This document shows positions 17,117 to 26,358 of a stretch of DNA of 64,000 bases, in pieces (within the stretch, counting starts at the first letter, position 1; every line of letters starts with the position of its first letter). Source of the stretch: Bacteroidales bacterium (GTDB taxonomy: Bacteria > Bacteroidota > Bacteroidia > Bacteroidales > UBA932); assembly GCA_028690215.1 (NCBI GenBank), contig JAQVBQ010000004.1, positions 53,204 through 117,203 on the forward strand. Reading direction: 5' to 3'. The notes under the pieces are model-generated. The model saw nothing but the letters and a program-made list of their open reading frames with translations. It had not been told where the DNA came from and made no database searches. Made by a program: the position numbers and the translations under genes.

Positions 17117-18385
17117 ATGTTAAACATAAAACTACTCCGGGAACAACCTCAATTTGTTGCAGAGAGGCTTGCTGTCAAGAATTTTGATGCAGCTGAGATA
17201 ATTAAAAGTATTAATGATCTTGATCAAAAGAGAAGAGAAACTCAGACAGAACTGGATTCCATTTTGGCAGAGCAGAACACACTGGCCCGTGCTATCGGTT
17301 CTTTTATGAAAGAGGGTAAAAAATCCGAGGCTGAAGAGGCAAAATCCAAAGTTACAGAGCTTAAGGAGAGGTCAAGGCAACTGGATCTCCAGATGCAGTC
17401 CAATACTAACGAGATGAATGAGAAGCTTGTTCTTCTTCCTAACTTGCCGCACTCATCAGTGCCAAAGGGCAAAGTGGCTGAAGACAATGTAATTGTAAGG
17501 GAGGGAGGATCTTTTCCCGAGTTGAAGGATGCATTGCCACATTGGGAGCTGGCTAAGAAATATGATATTATAGATTTTGATCTCGGAGTGAAACTTACCG
17601 GAGCGGGTTTCCCTGTTTATAAAGGCAAAGGAGCTAAGATACAGAGAGCCCTGATATCCTATTTTCTAGATAAAAACACAAAAGCCGGATATGTTGAGTA
17701 TCAACCGCCACTCATGGTCAATGAGGCTTCAGGTTTCGGAACAGGCCAACTTCCGGACAAAGGTGAACAGATGTATCATGTAGGGCTTGATAACTTCTAT
17801 CTGATTCCTACAGCAGAAGTTCCAGTAACTAACATTTTCAGGGATGTCATTTTAAACAATAGTGAGTTACCTGTCAAATGCACTGCCTATACACCTTGTT
17901 TCAGAAGAGAGGCTGGATCTTATGGCAAAGACGTAAGGGGTCTCAACAGGTTACATCAATTTGACAAGGTTGAGATCGTTCAGATTTCACACCCTGATTC
18001 ATCATACGATGCTCTTGAAGAGATGGTAAAACATGTAGAGGGAATTGTACGTTCTCTTGGACTTCCATACAGGATTTTAAGACTTTGCGGAGGTGATATG
18101 AGTTTCACATCTGCTCTTACATATGACTTTGAGGTATACTCTGCAGCGCAGGGCAGATGGCTGGAAGTCAGTTCAGTGTCAAATTTCGAGACTTTCCAGG
18201 CAAACAGGCTTAAGCTGCGTTTCAAGGATGAGAACGGCAAGACACAATTGGCCCATACTCTTAACGGAAGTTCACTGGCACTGCCTAGAATTCTGGCTGC
18301 GATCCTTGAAAACAACCAGACAGAAAGAGGCATCGAGGTCCCTTCAGTACTCAGAGAGTATACAGGTTTCTCATATATTGACTAA
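17117..18385 (+). CDS. serS: Seryl-tRNA synthetase
   Basis: Class II aminoacyl-tRNA synthetase (422 residues) that charges tRNA-Ser and tRNA-Sec. The N-terminal coiled-coil arm (about 1-110, rich in Glu/Lys/Leu heptads) would grip the tRNA long arm. The catalytic domain shows TAEVPVTN, the motif 2 segment FRREAGSYGKD and RGLNRLHQFDKVE, then the motif 3 region NGSSLALPRILAAILENNQ. Length is typical. ruvC starts 5 bases downstream, so the two are probably co-transcribed. Confidence 0.98.
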   Translation: MLNIKLLREQPQFVAERLAVKNFDAAEIIKSINDLDQKRRETQTELDSILAEQNTLARAIGSFMKEGKKSEAEEAKSKVTELKERSRQLDLQMQSNTNEMNEKLVLLPNLPHSSVPKGKVAEDNVIVREGGSFPELKDALPHWELAKKYDIIDFDLGVKLTGAGFPVYKGKGAKIQRALISYFLDKNTKAGYVEYQPPLMVNEASGFGTGQLPDKGEQMYHVGLDNFYLIPTAEVPVTNIFRDVILNNSELPVKCTAYTPCFRREAGSYGKDVRGLNRLHQFDKVEIVQISHPDSSYDALEEMVKHVEGIVRSLGLPYRILRLCGGDMSFTSALTYDFEVYSAAQGRWLEVSSVSNFETFQANRLKLRFKDENGKTQLAHTLNGSSLALPRILAAILENNQTERGIEVPSVLREYTGFSYID

Positions 18386-18390
18386 CCCTT

Positions 18391-18945
18391 ATGATCTCAG
18401 ATAAGATCATACTTGGTATTGATCCTGGGACAAGAATTCTTGGGTGGGGTGTTATTAAGGTAACCGGTAATAAGGTGCTCTTTGTAGAGATGGGTGTCTT
18501 AGATTTACATCTCTGTAAAGATCATTATCAGAAACTAAGTGAAATATATAATGGTATCAGCGGACTTATCGAGAGGTTTAAACCTGATGAGATGGCTGTC
18601 GAGGCTCCATTTTACGGTAAGAACATACAATCTATGTTTGTGCTCGGAAGGGCTCAGGGGGCTGCAATAACTGCGGCCTTGTCAACAGATATTCAGATTA
18701 CTGAATATGCTCCAAGAAAGGTTAAAATGGCAATAACAGGGAGGGGGGCAGCTTCAAAGGAGCAGGTTGCCACTCTTCTTTGTAATATACTCAGAATTGA
18801 AAATCCATCGGTCTATCTGGATGCTACTGATGGTGTGGCAGTTGCCTATTGCCACTTCCTTGAATCTGCAAGACCTGCTGTCTCAAATGGGGGTAAATCA
18901 AACTGGAAAGAGTTCGTGAAAAATAATCCGGACAGGATTAAATAA
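18391..18945 (+). CDS. ruvC: Holliday junction endonuclease RuvC
   Basis: Resolves Holliday junctions by paired nicks, working with RuvAB. In this 184-residue protein the acidic active-site residues can be placed: Asp in GIDPGTRILGWG, Glu in VEAPFYGKNIQS, and the Asp pair in LDATDGVAVAYCH. The conserved GRAQGAA and YAPRKVKMAITGRGAASKEQV segments are present. ruvA and ruvB are not in the window. Confidence 0.97.
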   Translation: MISDKIILGIDPGTRILGWGVIKVTGNKVLFVEMGVLDLHLCKDHYQKLSEIYNGISGLIERFKPDEMAVEAPFYGKNIQSMFVLGRAQGAAITAALSTDIQITEYAPRKVKMAITGRGAASKEQVATLLCNILRIENPSVYLDATDGVAVAYCHFLESARPAVSNGGKSNWKEFVKNNPDRIK

Positions 18946-19030
18946 TTTTTTTTCATAATTGATTTAACTTTTCACGGTTTTTGTAGTCAAAGCAGGGATT
19001 AAAAACTACACAAAGAAAATTTTGACCTAT

Positions 19031-21880
19031 ATGAAGTATATCAACATATGCCTGCTTACTCTATCACTTGTTTTTTTGAGCACTTATAAATCATTTGCCG
19101 ACACTGAAGCAAAGGATTTCAGAGTAAAAATCATTCTGATTGACAGTATAAGACAGGAGCCTATTGAATTTGCAACAGTCTCTATAACTCCTGACGGAAA
19201 AAAGGAGGCTTTGAAATATGCACTTACAGATGCGTCCGGATGGGCAGAGATATTAAAGGTACCTGATGGATCATACACCTTAAAGGCTGAATGTCTGGGT
19301 TACTTCCCCTTTACAGCCAAGTTCAATACAACCGGGAAATCTCTTATAGATTTTGGCAGAGTTAAGATGAAAGAGGAGGTAAACACTCTTTCCACCATCA
19401 CAGTCTCGGCACTTGCCAATCCTATAATTGTCAAAAAGGATACCATAGAGTATAATGCATCCTCATTTAAGGTGACTGATGGTGATATGCTGGAGACACT
19501 CCTGAAAAAACTACCTGGTATTGAGGTTTCCAGTGATGGCTCTATTACTGCTAATGGTAAGACAATCAATAAGATTACCATTGACGGTAAGACCTTCTTC
19601 CTTGATGACCCTCAATTGGCTACAAAAAATCTTCCGGCAAAGATTATTGAAAAGGTAAAGGTTCTTGAGAAGAAATCGGAGCAAGCACAATTCACAGGGA
19701 TTGATGACGGTAACTCTGAAACCGTAATTGACCTTTCAATCCGGCCGGGAATGATGAACGGATGGTTCGGAAACATGAGCGCAGGATATGGTACTGATGA
19801 TAAATATCAGACTGCAGGTATGCTTGGTAACTTTACAACAAGGAGTCAACTGAGTGTGATAGCCAATGCGAACAATACAAATAACCGAGGTTTCTTTGAT
19901 GTTGCCGGTGAGGCGATGAGAAGCATGAGAAACTCTATGGGAGGATCAAGTGGAGTACGTGTAGGGGGAGCTTTAATGAATTTCGGCGGAAGCGGTATAA
20001 CCACATCCTGGATGGCAGGTGCAAATGCAAATACTGAGAGTAAGAATAAGAAGCTTTTAATTGGAGGCAGCTACCTTTATAGCGGGAATGAAACAGAAAA
20101 CAAACAACAGACATCCAAGCAGACATTTCTTACCGACAGTAGCTTTATCTATAACAGTGATCAGTACTCACTTTCTAGATCTGATGCACACAGGGCATCT
20201 TTGAATCTCGAGTACAAGTTCAACGAGATGACATCTATCCTTTTCCGTCCAAACGTCAATGTGGGAAGCGGATCTTTCAATGAGGGAAATCTCTATTCGA
20301 CAAAAGGGGTACTAGGGACTATGATAAACGATGGTAACAGTAAATCTTTCGGAGACAATGACACAAGGACGCTTGGCGGAGATCTCTTATTCCGTCAGAA
20401 ATTCAATAAGACCGGCCGTACTTTTTCAGTAAGTATCACATACGGGTATGAGGACAATGATATAAGGGCATTCAATCAATCCTTGACCAACAGTTATGGC
20501 AGTCAAGCCATGACCTCTGAGGTGAAACAGATGTACAACACAAATCAGAGTAATTACTCTTTGGGTGCAAGGGCTTCATATACAGAGCCATTGGGAAACA
20601 ACTACTTCATGGAACTTGCCTACTCTTACAACTATAAAAAGAACAATTCCGACAAGGTGGCCAATAACTTCAATAATACAACCCAGGAGTACGATCTGTA
20701 TGACTCTACATATTCAAACAGTTTTGAAAACACCTTCATTAATCAGAGAGGTGAGATCAATGTCAGAAAGGTTGAAGAGAAATACAACTATACTATAGGT
20801 GTGAATGTACAGCCTGCATATACTCACAGTCTGACCACTGCTGACGGTGAGACAACAGATCTGGAGAGGAGTGTGGTTAATTTCTCACCTACAGCAATGC
20901 TAGAGTTCAATTTCAGTGATACAAAGGCTCTCAGGCTAAGATATCGCGGTAACACAAGACAACCTTCAATCTCCCAGATGCAGCCTGTTAAAGATAATTC
21001 AAACCCGCTTTTTGTTTCAGAGGGAAATCCTGACCTGCTGCCAGAGTTTTCTCACAACATGTCTTTAAGTTACAGAAATACTGACAGGGCTACTTTCAGT
21101 ACTATGGACGCAAGGTTGGAGGGTACTTATACTCTGGATAAAATTGTGAACAAGACATGGTATGAAGAGGGAGGAGTGCAACATACAAGGCCGGTAAATG
21201 ATCAGGCAGTATACTCTGTGTATGGTAATATTATGTGGAGCGTTCCGATTGGGAAATCAAAATTCTACTTAATGACCAACACCCGAAGCGGCCTGAATAA
21301 CGGAATTAGCTACTCTAGCAGTACTGCTTCTGAGGTAGACGCCCTCAAGAATATCACAACATCTTTCTCTATATCTGAAATGCTAAGACTTTCTTACAGA
21401 GGAGAAAAACTTGAAGCCGGAATAGGTGGCAGGGCATCGTATTCAAAAGCCTGGTATACTGTGGAGAAGACAAAGGACGCAACATGGAATAATTCAATTA
21501 ATGCAAACATAAACTGGACATTGCCTGCCGGTTTCGGTCTTTCCAGCGATATTGACTATCAGTTCTATTTCGGTTATGGTAAAGGTTACAATGACCCTGC
21601 AACTGTATGGAATGCTGAGGTTTCTAAGCTTTTGCTAAAGAATGCAGCTACACTAAGATTGAGAGTATTTGATATACTGGATCAATCGAAAAGCGTAAGA
21701 AGAACAACCACTGACAACTATATACAAGATGTCAGTAGCATGACGCTCAAGCAATATTTCATGCTCTCTTTCACCTGGAGATTCGGCAAGTTTGGCGATG
21801 GAAATGAGCGTGGTGGAAGGGATAGAGGAATGAGAGGCCATGGAATGTATGGTCCTCCTCCGGGAGGATTCCATAGGTAG
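19031..21880 (+). CDS. Outer-membrane beta-barrel protein with carboxypeptidase-regulatory-like domain
   Basis: Protein of 949 residues (ATG at 19031; a TTG three codons upstream is less likely). It has a signal peptide (about 1-23) and a CarboxypepD_reg-like fold (about 30-110, with PIEFATVSI and DGSYTLKAECLGY). A plug-like segment follows (LLKKLPGIEVSSDGSITANG, KTINKITIDGKTFF). The remainder is a long barrel like the OMP_b-brl_3 family, with IDLSIRPGM, FVSEGNPDLLPEFSHN and final strand YFMLSFTWRFGKF. After the barrel comes a Gly/Arg/Pro-rich tail of about 28 residues. It resembles TonB-dependent receptors but lacks a SusD partner. The substrate is unknown. Confidence 0.85.
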   Translation: MKYINICLLTLSLVFLSTYKSFADTEAKDFRVKIILIDSIRQEPIEFATVSITPDGKKEALKYALTDASGWAEILKVPDGSYTLKAECLGYFPFTAKFNTTGKSLIDFGRVKMKEEVNTLSTITVSALANPIIVKKDTIEYNASSFKVTDGDMLETLLKKLPGIEVSSDGSITANGKTINKITIDGKTFFLDDPQLATKNLPAKIIEKVKVLEKKSEQAQFTGIDDGNSETVIDLSIRPGMMNGWFGNMSAGYGTDDKYQTAGMLGNFTTRSQLSVIANANNTNNRGFFDVAGEAMRSMRNSMGGSSGVRVGGALMNFGGSGITTSWMAGANANTESKNKKLLIGGSYLYSGNETENKQQTSKQTFLTDSSFIYNSDQYSLSRSDAHRASLNLEYKFNEMTSILFRPNVNVGSGSFNEGNLYSTKGVLGTMINDGNSKSFGDNDTRTLGGDLLFRQKFNKTGRTFSVSITYGYEDNDIRAFNQSLTNSYGSQAMTSEVKQMYNTNQSNYSLGARASYTEPLGNNYFMELAYSYNYKKNNSDKVANNFNNTTQEYDLYDSTYSNSFENTFINQRGEINVRKVEEKYNYTIGVNVQPAYTHSLTTADGETTDLERSVVNFSPTAMLEFNFSDTKALRLRYRGNTRQPSISQMQPVKDNSNPLFVSEGNPDLLPEFSHNMSLSYRNTDRATFSTMDARLEGTYTLDKIVNKTWYEEGGVQHTRPVNDQAVYSVYGNIMWSVPIGKSKFYLMTNTRSGLNNGISYSSSTASEVDALKNITTSFSISEMLRLSYRGEKLEAGIGGRASYSKAWYTVEKTKDATWNNSINANINWTLPAGFGLSSDIDYQFYFGYGKGYNDPATVWNAEVSKLLLKNAATLRLRVFDILDQSKSVRRTTTDNYIQDVSSMTLKQYFMLSFTWRFGKFGDGNERGGRDRGMRGHGMYGPPPGGFHR

Positions 21881-21896
21881 TCTTTATTAAGACATA

Positions 21897-22952
21897 TTAT
21901 TGCTTAGAGTAGTTTGAGTAAACTCTCCACTTCTCTATGACTGAAAGCATGTCTGCGGGAACCGGGCACTCAAAGAAGAGCCTTTTTCCTGTCCTTGGAT
22001 GGGTAAATCCTAGCGTCCTTGCATGCAGAGCCTGACGGGGCAGAAGTTCAAAGCAATTATCCACAAATTGTTTGAACTTGGCATAAAGGGTCCCTTTCAA
22101 AATCTTATCACCACCGTATCGGTCATCATTGAAGAGCGGGTGGCCTATATAGTCCATATGAACTCTGATCTGGTGTGTCCTCCCGGTCTCAAGCTTGCAT
22201 GAAACCAGTGTGGTGTAGCCGAATCTCTCTATTACTTTGTAATGAGTGACAGCATGTTTTCCCAATGAACCGTCCGGAAAGACCTTGAAACGCATCCTGT
22301 CGTTGGGGTCTCGTGCAATGTGTCCTGTGATTGTTCCTTCGTCTTCTTTAAGATTTCCCCAGACGAGTGCTATATATTCCCTGTCAATAGAATGGTCAAA
22401 GAATTGTTTTGCAAGAATAAGCTGGGAGTCATCGTTTTTTGCCACCAAAAGAAGTCCGGAGGTGTTTTTATCAATTCTGTGGACAAGTATGCCCATTCTC
22501 TCATCCGGAGCATCCTCATCCTGGCTTATACCAAGATGATAGGCCAAAGCATTTACCAGTGTGCCTGAAAAATGTCCGTGCCCGGGATGGACAACAAGTC
22601 CTGGAGGTTTGTTTATAAGGAGAAGATCTTCATCTTCGTATACAATGCTTAAAGGAATATTTTCAGGTCTGACCTCCATTCCCCGTCTCTGATAGGGCAG
22701 TTCAATGGTTACAATGTCCAGAGGCTTTACTATATAACTAGCCTTGGCTGTCTTGCCGTTGACAAGAACATAACCTGCACCGACGGCGAGCTGTATTCTG
22801 TGTCTGGAGGTTTTCTCCATACGGCTTGTTATGAACTTGTCGACCCTCATGGGAGTCTGTCCTTTGTCAGAAATGAAACGGTAGTGTTCAAAACTCCCCG
22901 TCTCTTCATCTTCTTCGTCTGACTCAGGTAGATCGATATCTTCTTCGAGCAT
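21897..22952 (-). CDS. rluD: Ribosomal large-subunit pseudouridine synthase RluD-like
   Basis: Converts uridines in 23S rRNA (helix 69 for RluD) to pseudouridine. The 351 residues contain an acidic N-terminal stretch, an S4 RNA-binding domain (about 35-100: RVDKFITSRM, GAGYVLVNGKTAK), then the catalytic domain. The catalytic Asp is in VHRIDKNTSGLLL, and LETGRTHQIRVHMDYIGHP is conserved. It follows the PASTA gene with 3 bases between. RluC-type or other RluA-family specificity cannot be ruled out. Confidence 0.9.
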   Translation of the reverse strand: MLEEDIDLPESDEEDEETGSFEHYRFISDKGQTPMRVDKFITSRMEKTSRHRIQLAVGAGYVLVNGKTAKASYIVKPLDIVTIELPYQRRGMEVRPENIPLSIVYEDEDLLLINKPPGLVVHPGHGHFSGTLVNALAYHLGISQDEDAPDERMGILVHRIDKNTSGLLLVAKNDDSQLILAKQFFDHSIDREYIALVWGNLKEDEGTITGHIARDPNDRMRFKVFPDGSLGKHAVTHYKVIERFGYTTLVSCKLETGRTHQIRVHMDYIGHPLFNDDRYGGDKILKGTLYAKFKQFVDNCFELLPRQALHARTLGFTHPRTGKRLFFECPVPADMLSVIEKWRVYSNYSKQ

Positions 22953-22955
22953 CGG

Positions 22956-23780
22956 TCACTCCGTTTTTATTGCTTTAATTCTTTCTTTGTCGTTGCTGAA
23001 ATAGAGTTCTACCCTGGTTCCCAGAGAGAATGACGTTGATCTTGACGGTGAAGGTGTCTGTTTTATTACAACACTGGAGACAGTGTCTGAGTAATTCTTC
23101 ACGGAACTGTCATAGTGTAACCTGCCCAGATTAAGAGAATTCTCTATAAGAATATCTTTTGCAAGGAGAAGTGTTAAGCCTGTAACGTCAGGTATTGATG
23201 TGTTTGTATATCCGTTGTCGCCCAACTCCAGATCGATCTCGCTGCCGGCCTCTATCATTTTTCCGGGAGCTATGTATTTTCCGTTAACTCTTTGAGAAAG
23301 AACGTTATCTGTTGCCATATCATATACGTAGGTCAGTTTTCCTACGGTAAGCTGTTTGGCATCGAGCTCTGCCTTTGCCTGGCGGAGTGAGTATCCTGTC
23401 AGAGATGGCATGCTTACTAATTTTGGTTGAATTGTGTTTATGGTAAGCAATATCCTGCGGTTTTTCTTAACCATATTTCCTGCTCTCGGATTTTGTCTGA
23501 GAACCAACCCCCGGCTAATTGTCGGTATAAATACAGAGTCAGATACCTCCAGACGCAGATGATGCCTGTCCGCTAACTCGCTTGCCTCTTCAATCGTCAT
23601 TCCGGACATATCCGGAACCTCCATTTCCTGATTGTGTCTTGTTATAACCTTGAGAAGCAGTGTTGTCACGATAAATAAAAGTATCAGACAGCCTGCTGCC
23701 TTGTAAAGTTCTTTAAGTATGGGATTTTCCCATCTTACTCTTTTCTTTACCTTTTCTGAGATATCTTTTCCTTTTGCCAT
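22956..23780 (-). CDS. PASTA-domain membrane protein
   Basis: Protein of 274 residues with a basic N-terminus, one membrane helix at about 29-47, and three extracytoplasmic PASTA-like domains (about 50-115, 118-185 and 193-262). Each has the VPDMSGMTIEEASELADRH type of start. PASTA domains of kinases and penicillin-binding proteins bind peptidoglycan fragments. No kinase or transpeptidase domain is attached here. It sits between mqnE and rluD on one strand with gaps of 12 and 3 bases. Confidence 0.9.
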   Translation of the reverse strand: MAKGKDISEKVKKRVRWENPILKELYKAAGCLILLFIVTTLLLKVITRHNQEMEVPDMSGMTIEEASELADRHHLRLEVSDSVFIPTISRGLVLRQNPRAGNMVKKNRRILLTINTIQPKLVSMPSLTGYSLRQAKAELDAKQLTVGKLTYVYDMATDNVLSQRVNGKYIAPGKMIEAGSEIDLELGDNGYTNTSIPDVTGLTLLLAKDILIENSLNLGRLHYDSSVKNYSDTVSSVVIKQTPSPSRSTSFSLGTRVELYFSNDKERIKAIKTE

Positions 23781-23792
23781 GATACAAAAATA

Positions 23793-24839
23793 CTATTTTT
23801 TCACTTTATTGTAGAAGCTGTCTCTCTCAATTGCTACAAACCCGCACTCCTCAGCCATCCTTTTCAGCTCCAGACTGCTCATTCCCGGATTTTTTTGCGA
23901 ACCGGCCATGCTGTATATTTTTGTTGAATCGTTAATAGTTCCGTCAATGTCATCAGCACCGTAGAGCAGCGCAAGCTGACTCAACTCTTTCCCCAGCATC
24001 GGCCAATAAGATTTTATATGTGTGATATTGTCCAGAACAATTCTGGAAATAGCAAACGTTTTAAGAATTTCTATAATACCAATCTCTCCAAGGTGAGACA
24101 ACTCGTTGTTTGCCGATCTGAAAAGGAGCGGTATAAATGCGTCAAATCCTCCTGTTTCTGCCTGTAAATCTCTCAATCGCATCATATGGTCTATTCTCTC
24201 CTCACGGGTCTCTATATGACCGAAAAGCATGGTGGCATTACTCCTTATGCCCAGTTTGTGTGCAGTACGGTGTATATCGAGCCAACGTGATGCATCCGCC
24301 TTATCCGGACAAATCTCTCTTCGCACTCTTGGGGCAAAGATCTCGGCACCGCCTCCCGGAATTGCAGATAGTCCTGTATCCCTGAGAGTCTTCAGGACAT
24401 ATTCGGCGCTTTTCCCCGAGCTTCTAGACATGTCATCTATCTCGACAGCGGAGTATGCCTTTATTGCTACTTCGGCCGGGAGTTCGCTTTTCAATAAAGA
24501 TATGATTGAGGTGTAGTATTGAAGGTCTCTGTCTGGATGGACACTGCCTACAACATGTACCTCTGTCATCCCTTTCCGGTATTTTTTATGGCAGTAGTCG
24601 CGTATCTCATCCAGAGTCATTGCCCATGCCCCTTTTTGGGATGAATCGTTTCTCCTGTATGAGCAGAACCTGCATCTGTGAATGCAGATGTTGCTCGGCT
24701 CAATATGAAAGTTGTTATTGTAAAATACCTTATTGCCGTTCTTCTCCTCCCTTATTTTCAAAGCAACCCCTGAGAGGCTGTTCATCTCTGTCGAAGAGTA
24801 TAGTTCGAGTGGCTTGAGGTAATTGGAAACCTTTTCCAT
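23793..24839 (-). CDS. mqnE: Aminofutalosine synthase (radical SAM)
   Basis: Radical SAM enzyme of the futalosine route to menaquinone. It joins a deoxyadenosyl group from SAM to 3-[(1-carboxyvinyl)oxy]benzoate to give aminofutalosine. The 348 residues carry C-x3-C-x2-C at C52, C56 and C59 (CIHRCRFC), then HVVGSVHPD, IPGGGAEIF and SNATMLFGHIETREER. The last segments fit MqnE better than the related MqnC. The other mqn genes are not in the window, so the route can only be inferred. Confidence 0.88.
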   Translation of the reverse strand: MEKVSNYLKPLELYSSTEMNSLSGVALKIREEKNGNKVFYNNNFHIEPSNICIHRCRFCSYRRNDSSQKGAWAMTLDEIRDYCHKKYRKGMTEVHVVGSVHPDRDLQYYTSIISLLKSELPAEVAIKAYSAVEIDDMSRSSGKSAEYVLKTLRDTGLSAIPGGGAEIFAPRVRREICPDKADASRWLDIHRTAHKLGIRSNATMLFGHIETREERIDHMMRLRDLQAETGGFDAFIPLLFRSANNELSHLGEIGIIEILKTFAISRIVLDNITHIKSYWPMLGKELSQLALLYGADDIDGTINDSTKIYSMAGSQKNPGMSSLELKRMAEECGFVAIERDSFYNKVKK

Positions 24840-24858
24840 AGAATTCTGATTACGGCTT

Positions 24859-24866
24859 CAAATATA
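24859..24866 (-). promoter_or_regulatory. Possible -7 element for mqnE-PASTA-rluD
   Basis: On the minus strand TATATTTG lies 20 bases upstream of the mqnE ATG and directly after the rpmH terminator. No clear -33 element was found. Confidence 0.35.
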
Positions 24867-24892
24867 ACAAAAAAGACGCTCAAGGCGTCTTT
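24867..24892 (-). terminator. Terminator after rpmH
   Basis: An 8-bp perfect stem AAAGACGC/GCGTCTTT (24872-24879 with 24885-24892) and a 5-base loop. Read on the minus strand it is followed by TTTTTTGTTAT-like sequence. Confidence 0.85.
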
Positions 24893-24913
24893 GTAGTCTA
24901 TAGTATATCTCTG

Positions 24914-25066
24914 TTAGTAAAGATCTTCAGATGATACTGTGAGTTTCTTGCGCCCACGACGACGACGGGCTGCCAGTACGCGACGTCCATTGGGAGTTGA
25001 CATTCTCTCGCGGAATCCGTGTTTATTGCGACGCTTGCGTTGTGATGGTTGGAATGTGCGTTTCAT
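24914..25066 (-). CDS. rpmH: 50S ribosomal protein L34
   Basis: Small basic ribosomal protein of 50 residues. The translation starts [18 protein letters not shown], includes [19 protein letters not shown] and ends SSEDLY, which is the full bL34 signature. It has its own promoter and terminator. In many bacteria rpmH is next to rnpA and dnaA; here it stands alone between mqnE and rsmG, and no rnpA is visible. Confidence 0.98.
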   Translation of the reverse strand: MKRTFQPSQRKRRNKHGFRERMSTPNGRRVLAARRRRGRKKLTVSSEDLY

Positions 25067-25104
25067 GATATATACCTGTTATTTTATTTCTTCAAAAGGG
25101 AGTG

Positions 25105-25135
25105 CAAAGATATGTAAAATGTTTTTAATAGCAAA
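25105..25135 (-). promoter_or_regulatory. Predicted rpmH promoter
   Basis: On the minus strand TTTG (25135-25132), 19 bases, TATCTTTG (25112-25105). A full match to the Bacteroidota pattern, about 40 bases upstream of the rpmH ATG. Confidence 0.7.
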
Positions 25136-25143
25136 TATTTATA

Positions 25144-25788
25144 TCAGCGTTTGATGTACAAAAGCTGTTTTTCTTCAAAAAATGGCTCGTCAAACCACTT
25201 GTTTATATACTCTTTTTCTATGTTGCGGGGGGAAATCCTCATTCTTGCACAGGCTGCGGATATCTCTTCATCCAGATCCCCGCCTTTTAGATATATGACT
25301 CCTCTTGATACACCTCCGCATACCCCGGGCTCAATATTCTTCCATATCCATGGGAGGAAATCCTTCAGTTCGGTAACGGCTCTTGAGACAATGAAGTCAT
25401 ATTTGGAAGATAGATCCTCCGCTCTTGTCTGCTCTGCAACTATATTGGATATACCGTCAGCCTTTGCTACCTCATTTACAACCAGGATTTTTTTTCTTAT
25501 TGAGTCGCAAAGGTGAAAAGATACTTCCGGGAACATTATGGCAAGCGGGATTCCCGGAAAACCACCTCCTGTCCCCACATCCAGGACTCTTGCCCCGGCA
25601 GGGAACTTTATGAACCGTGCAATTGAAAGAGAGTGCAGTATGTGGTGAAGATAAAGATTCCCGGCATCCTTGCGTGAAATCACATTTATCTTTGAATTCC
25701 ACTCCATATAGAGAGGGTAGAGGGCTTTGTATCTCTCTTTCTGGCTCTCTGTAATGTCGGGGAAATATTTTGTAATCAGCTCTTCCAT
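25144..25788 (-). CDS. rsmG: 16S rRNA (guanine-527-N7)-methyltransferase RsmG
   Basis: SAM-dependent methyltransferase for the 530 loop of 16S rRNA; loss gives low-level streptomycin resistance in several bacteria. The 214 residues show YMEWNSKINVISRKD, HHILHSLSIARF, the SAM-binding VLDVGTGGGFPGIPLAI, and the FIVSRAVTELKDFLPW catalytic region. It overlaps the end of the sigma-factor gene by 13 bases, so translation is probably coupled. Confidence 0.96.
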   Translation of the reverse strand: MEELITKYFPDITESQKERYKALYPLYMEWNSKINVISRKDAGNLYLHHILHSLSIARFIKFPAGARVLDVGTGGGFPGIPLAIMFPEVSFHLCDSIRKKILVVNEVAKADGISNIVAEQTRAEDLSSKYDFIVSRAVTELKDFLPWIWKNIEPGVCGGVSRGVIYLKGGDLDEEISAACARMRISPRNIEKEYINKWFDEPFFEEKQLLYIKR

Positions 25789-26348
25789 TTTTCTGCTAAA
25801 AGTTTTCTTGCTCTGTTTATGTGTGTTTTAACGGTGTTGACAGGGAGATCCAGCTCCTTTGCAATCTCCTCATATGCGTAGTCATGGATGAATCTCAGTT
25901 CGGCAACCTTGCGGTATTTTATATCCAGCCCCTTGATTGCCTTGATCAGCTGTTCAAAAGTCTGCTGGGTAATCATGTTGTCTTCAGGACTCCTTGTCGG
26001 TTCGAGAGGTTCTGTTGTCTCTGAATAATCGACAGCAGATGTGGCGACAGATGTTGAGATGTTTGCAATTCTCTTTCTGTAAAAATCAAAAGCCGTATTC
26101 TGGGCAATTTTATAAAGCCAGGTTGAGAAGGCCCAATCTTCCCGGTATGTGGAGATGTTTCTGAAGGCTTTGTCAAATGTCTCCTGACAAATATCCTCTG
26201 CATCCTGTGGTTGAGGAATTATTCCCAGAACGAATGCATATACCTGGTCGCTGTACCTTTCGAAGAGTCTGAAAAAAGCTGACTGGTCATTTCTGACAGC
26301 CAATCTTATGAGTTCAATCTCATCCTTATGTACAGCTACCTTAACCAT
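25776..26348 (-). CDS. ECF-type RNA polymerase sigma factor
   Basis: Sigma-70 family, extracytoplasmic-function type, 190 residues from the ATG at 26348 (an in-frame start 8 codons earlier would overlap polA). Region 2 contains PQDAEDICQETFDKAF and STWLYKIAQNTAFDFYRKR. Region 4 contains YEEIAKELDLPVNTVKTHINRARKLL, a helix-turn-helix. It sits between polA (10-base gap) and rsmG (13-base overlap) with no anti-sigma or FecR-like gene beside it, so its signal and targets are unknown. Confidence 0.93.
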   Translation of the reverse strand: MVKVAVHKDEIELIRLAVRNDQSAFFRLFERYSDQVYAFVLGIIPQPQDAEDICQETFDKAFRNISTYREDWAFSTWLYKIAQNTAFDFYRKRIANISTSVATSAVDYSETTEPLEPTRSPEDNMITQQTFEQLIKAIKGLDIKYRKVAELRFIHDYAYEEIAKELDLPVNTVKTHINRARKLLAEKWKS

Positions 26349-26358
26349 AATGTTTCTG

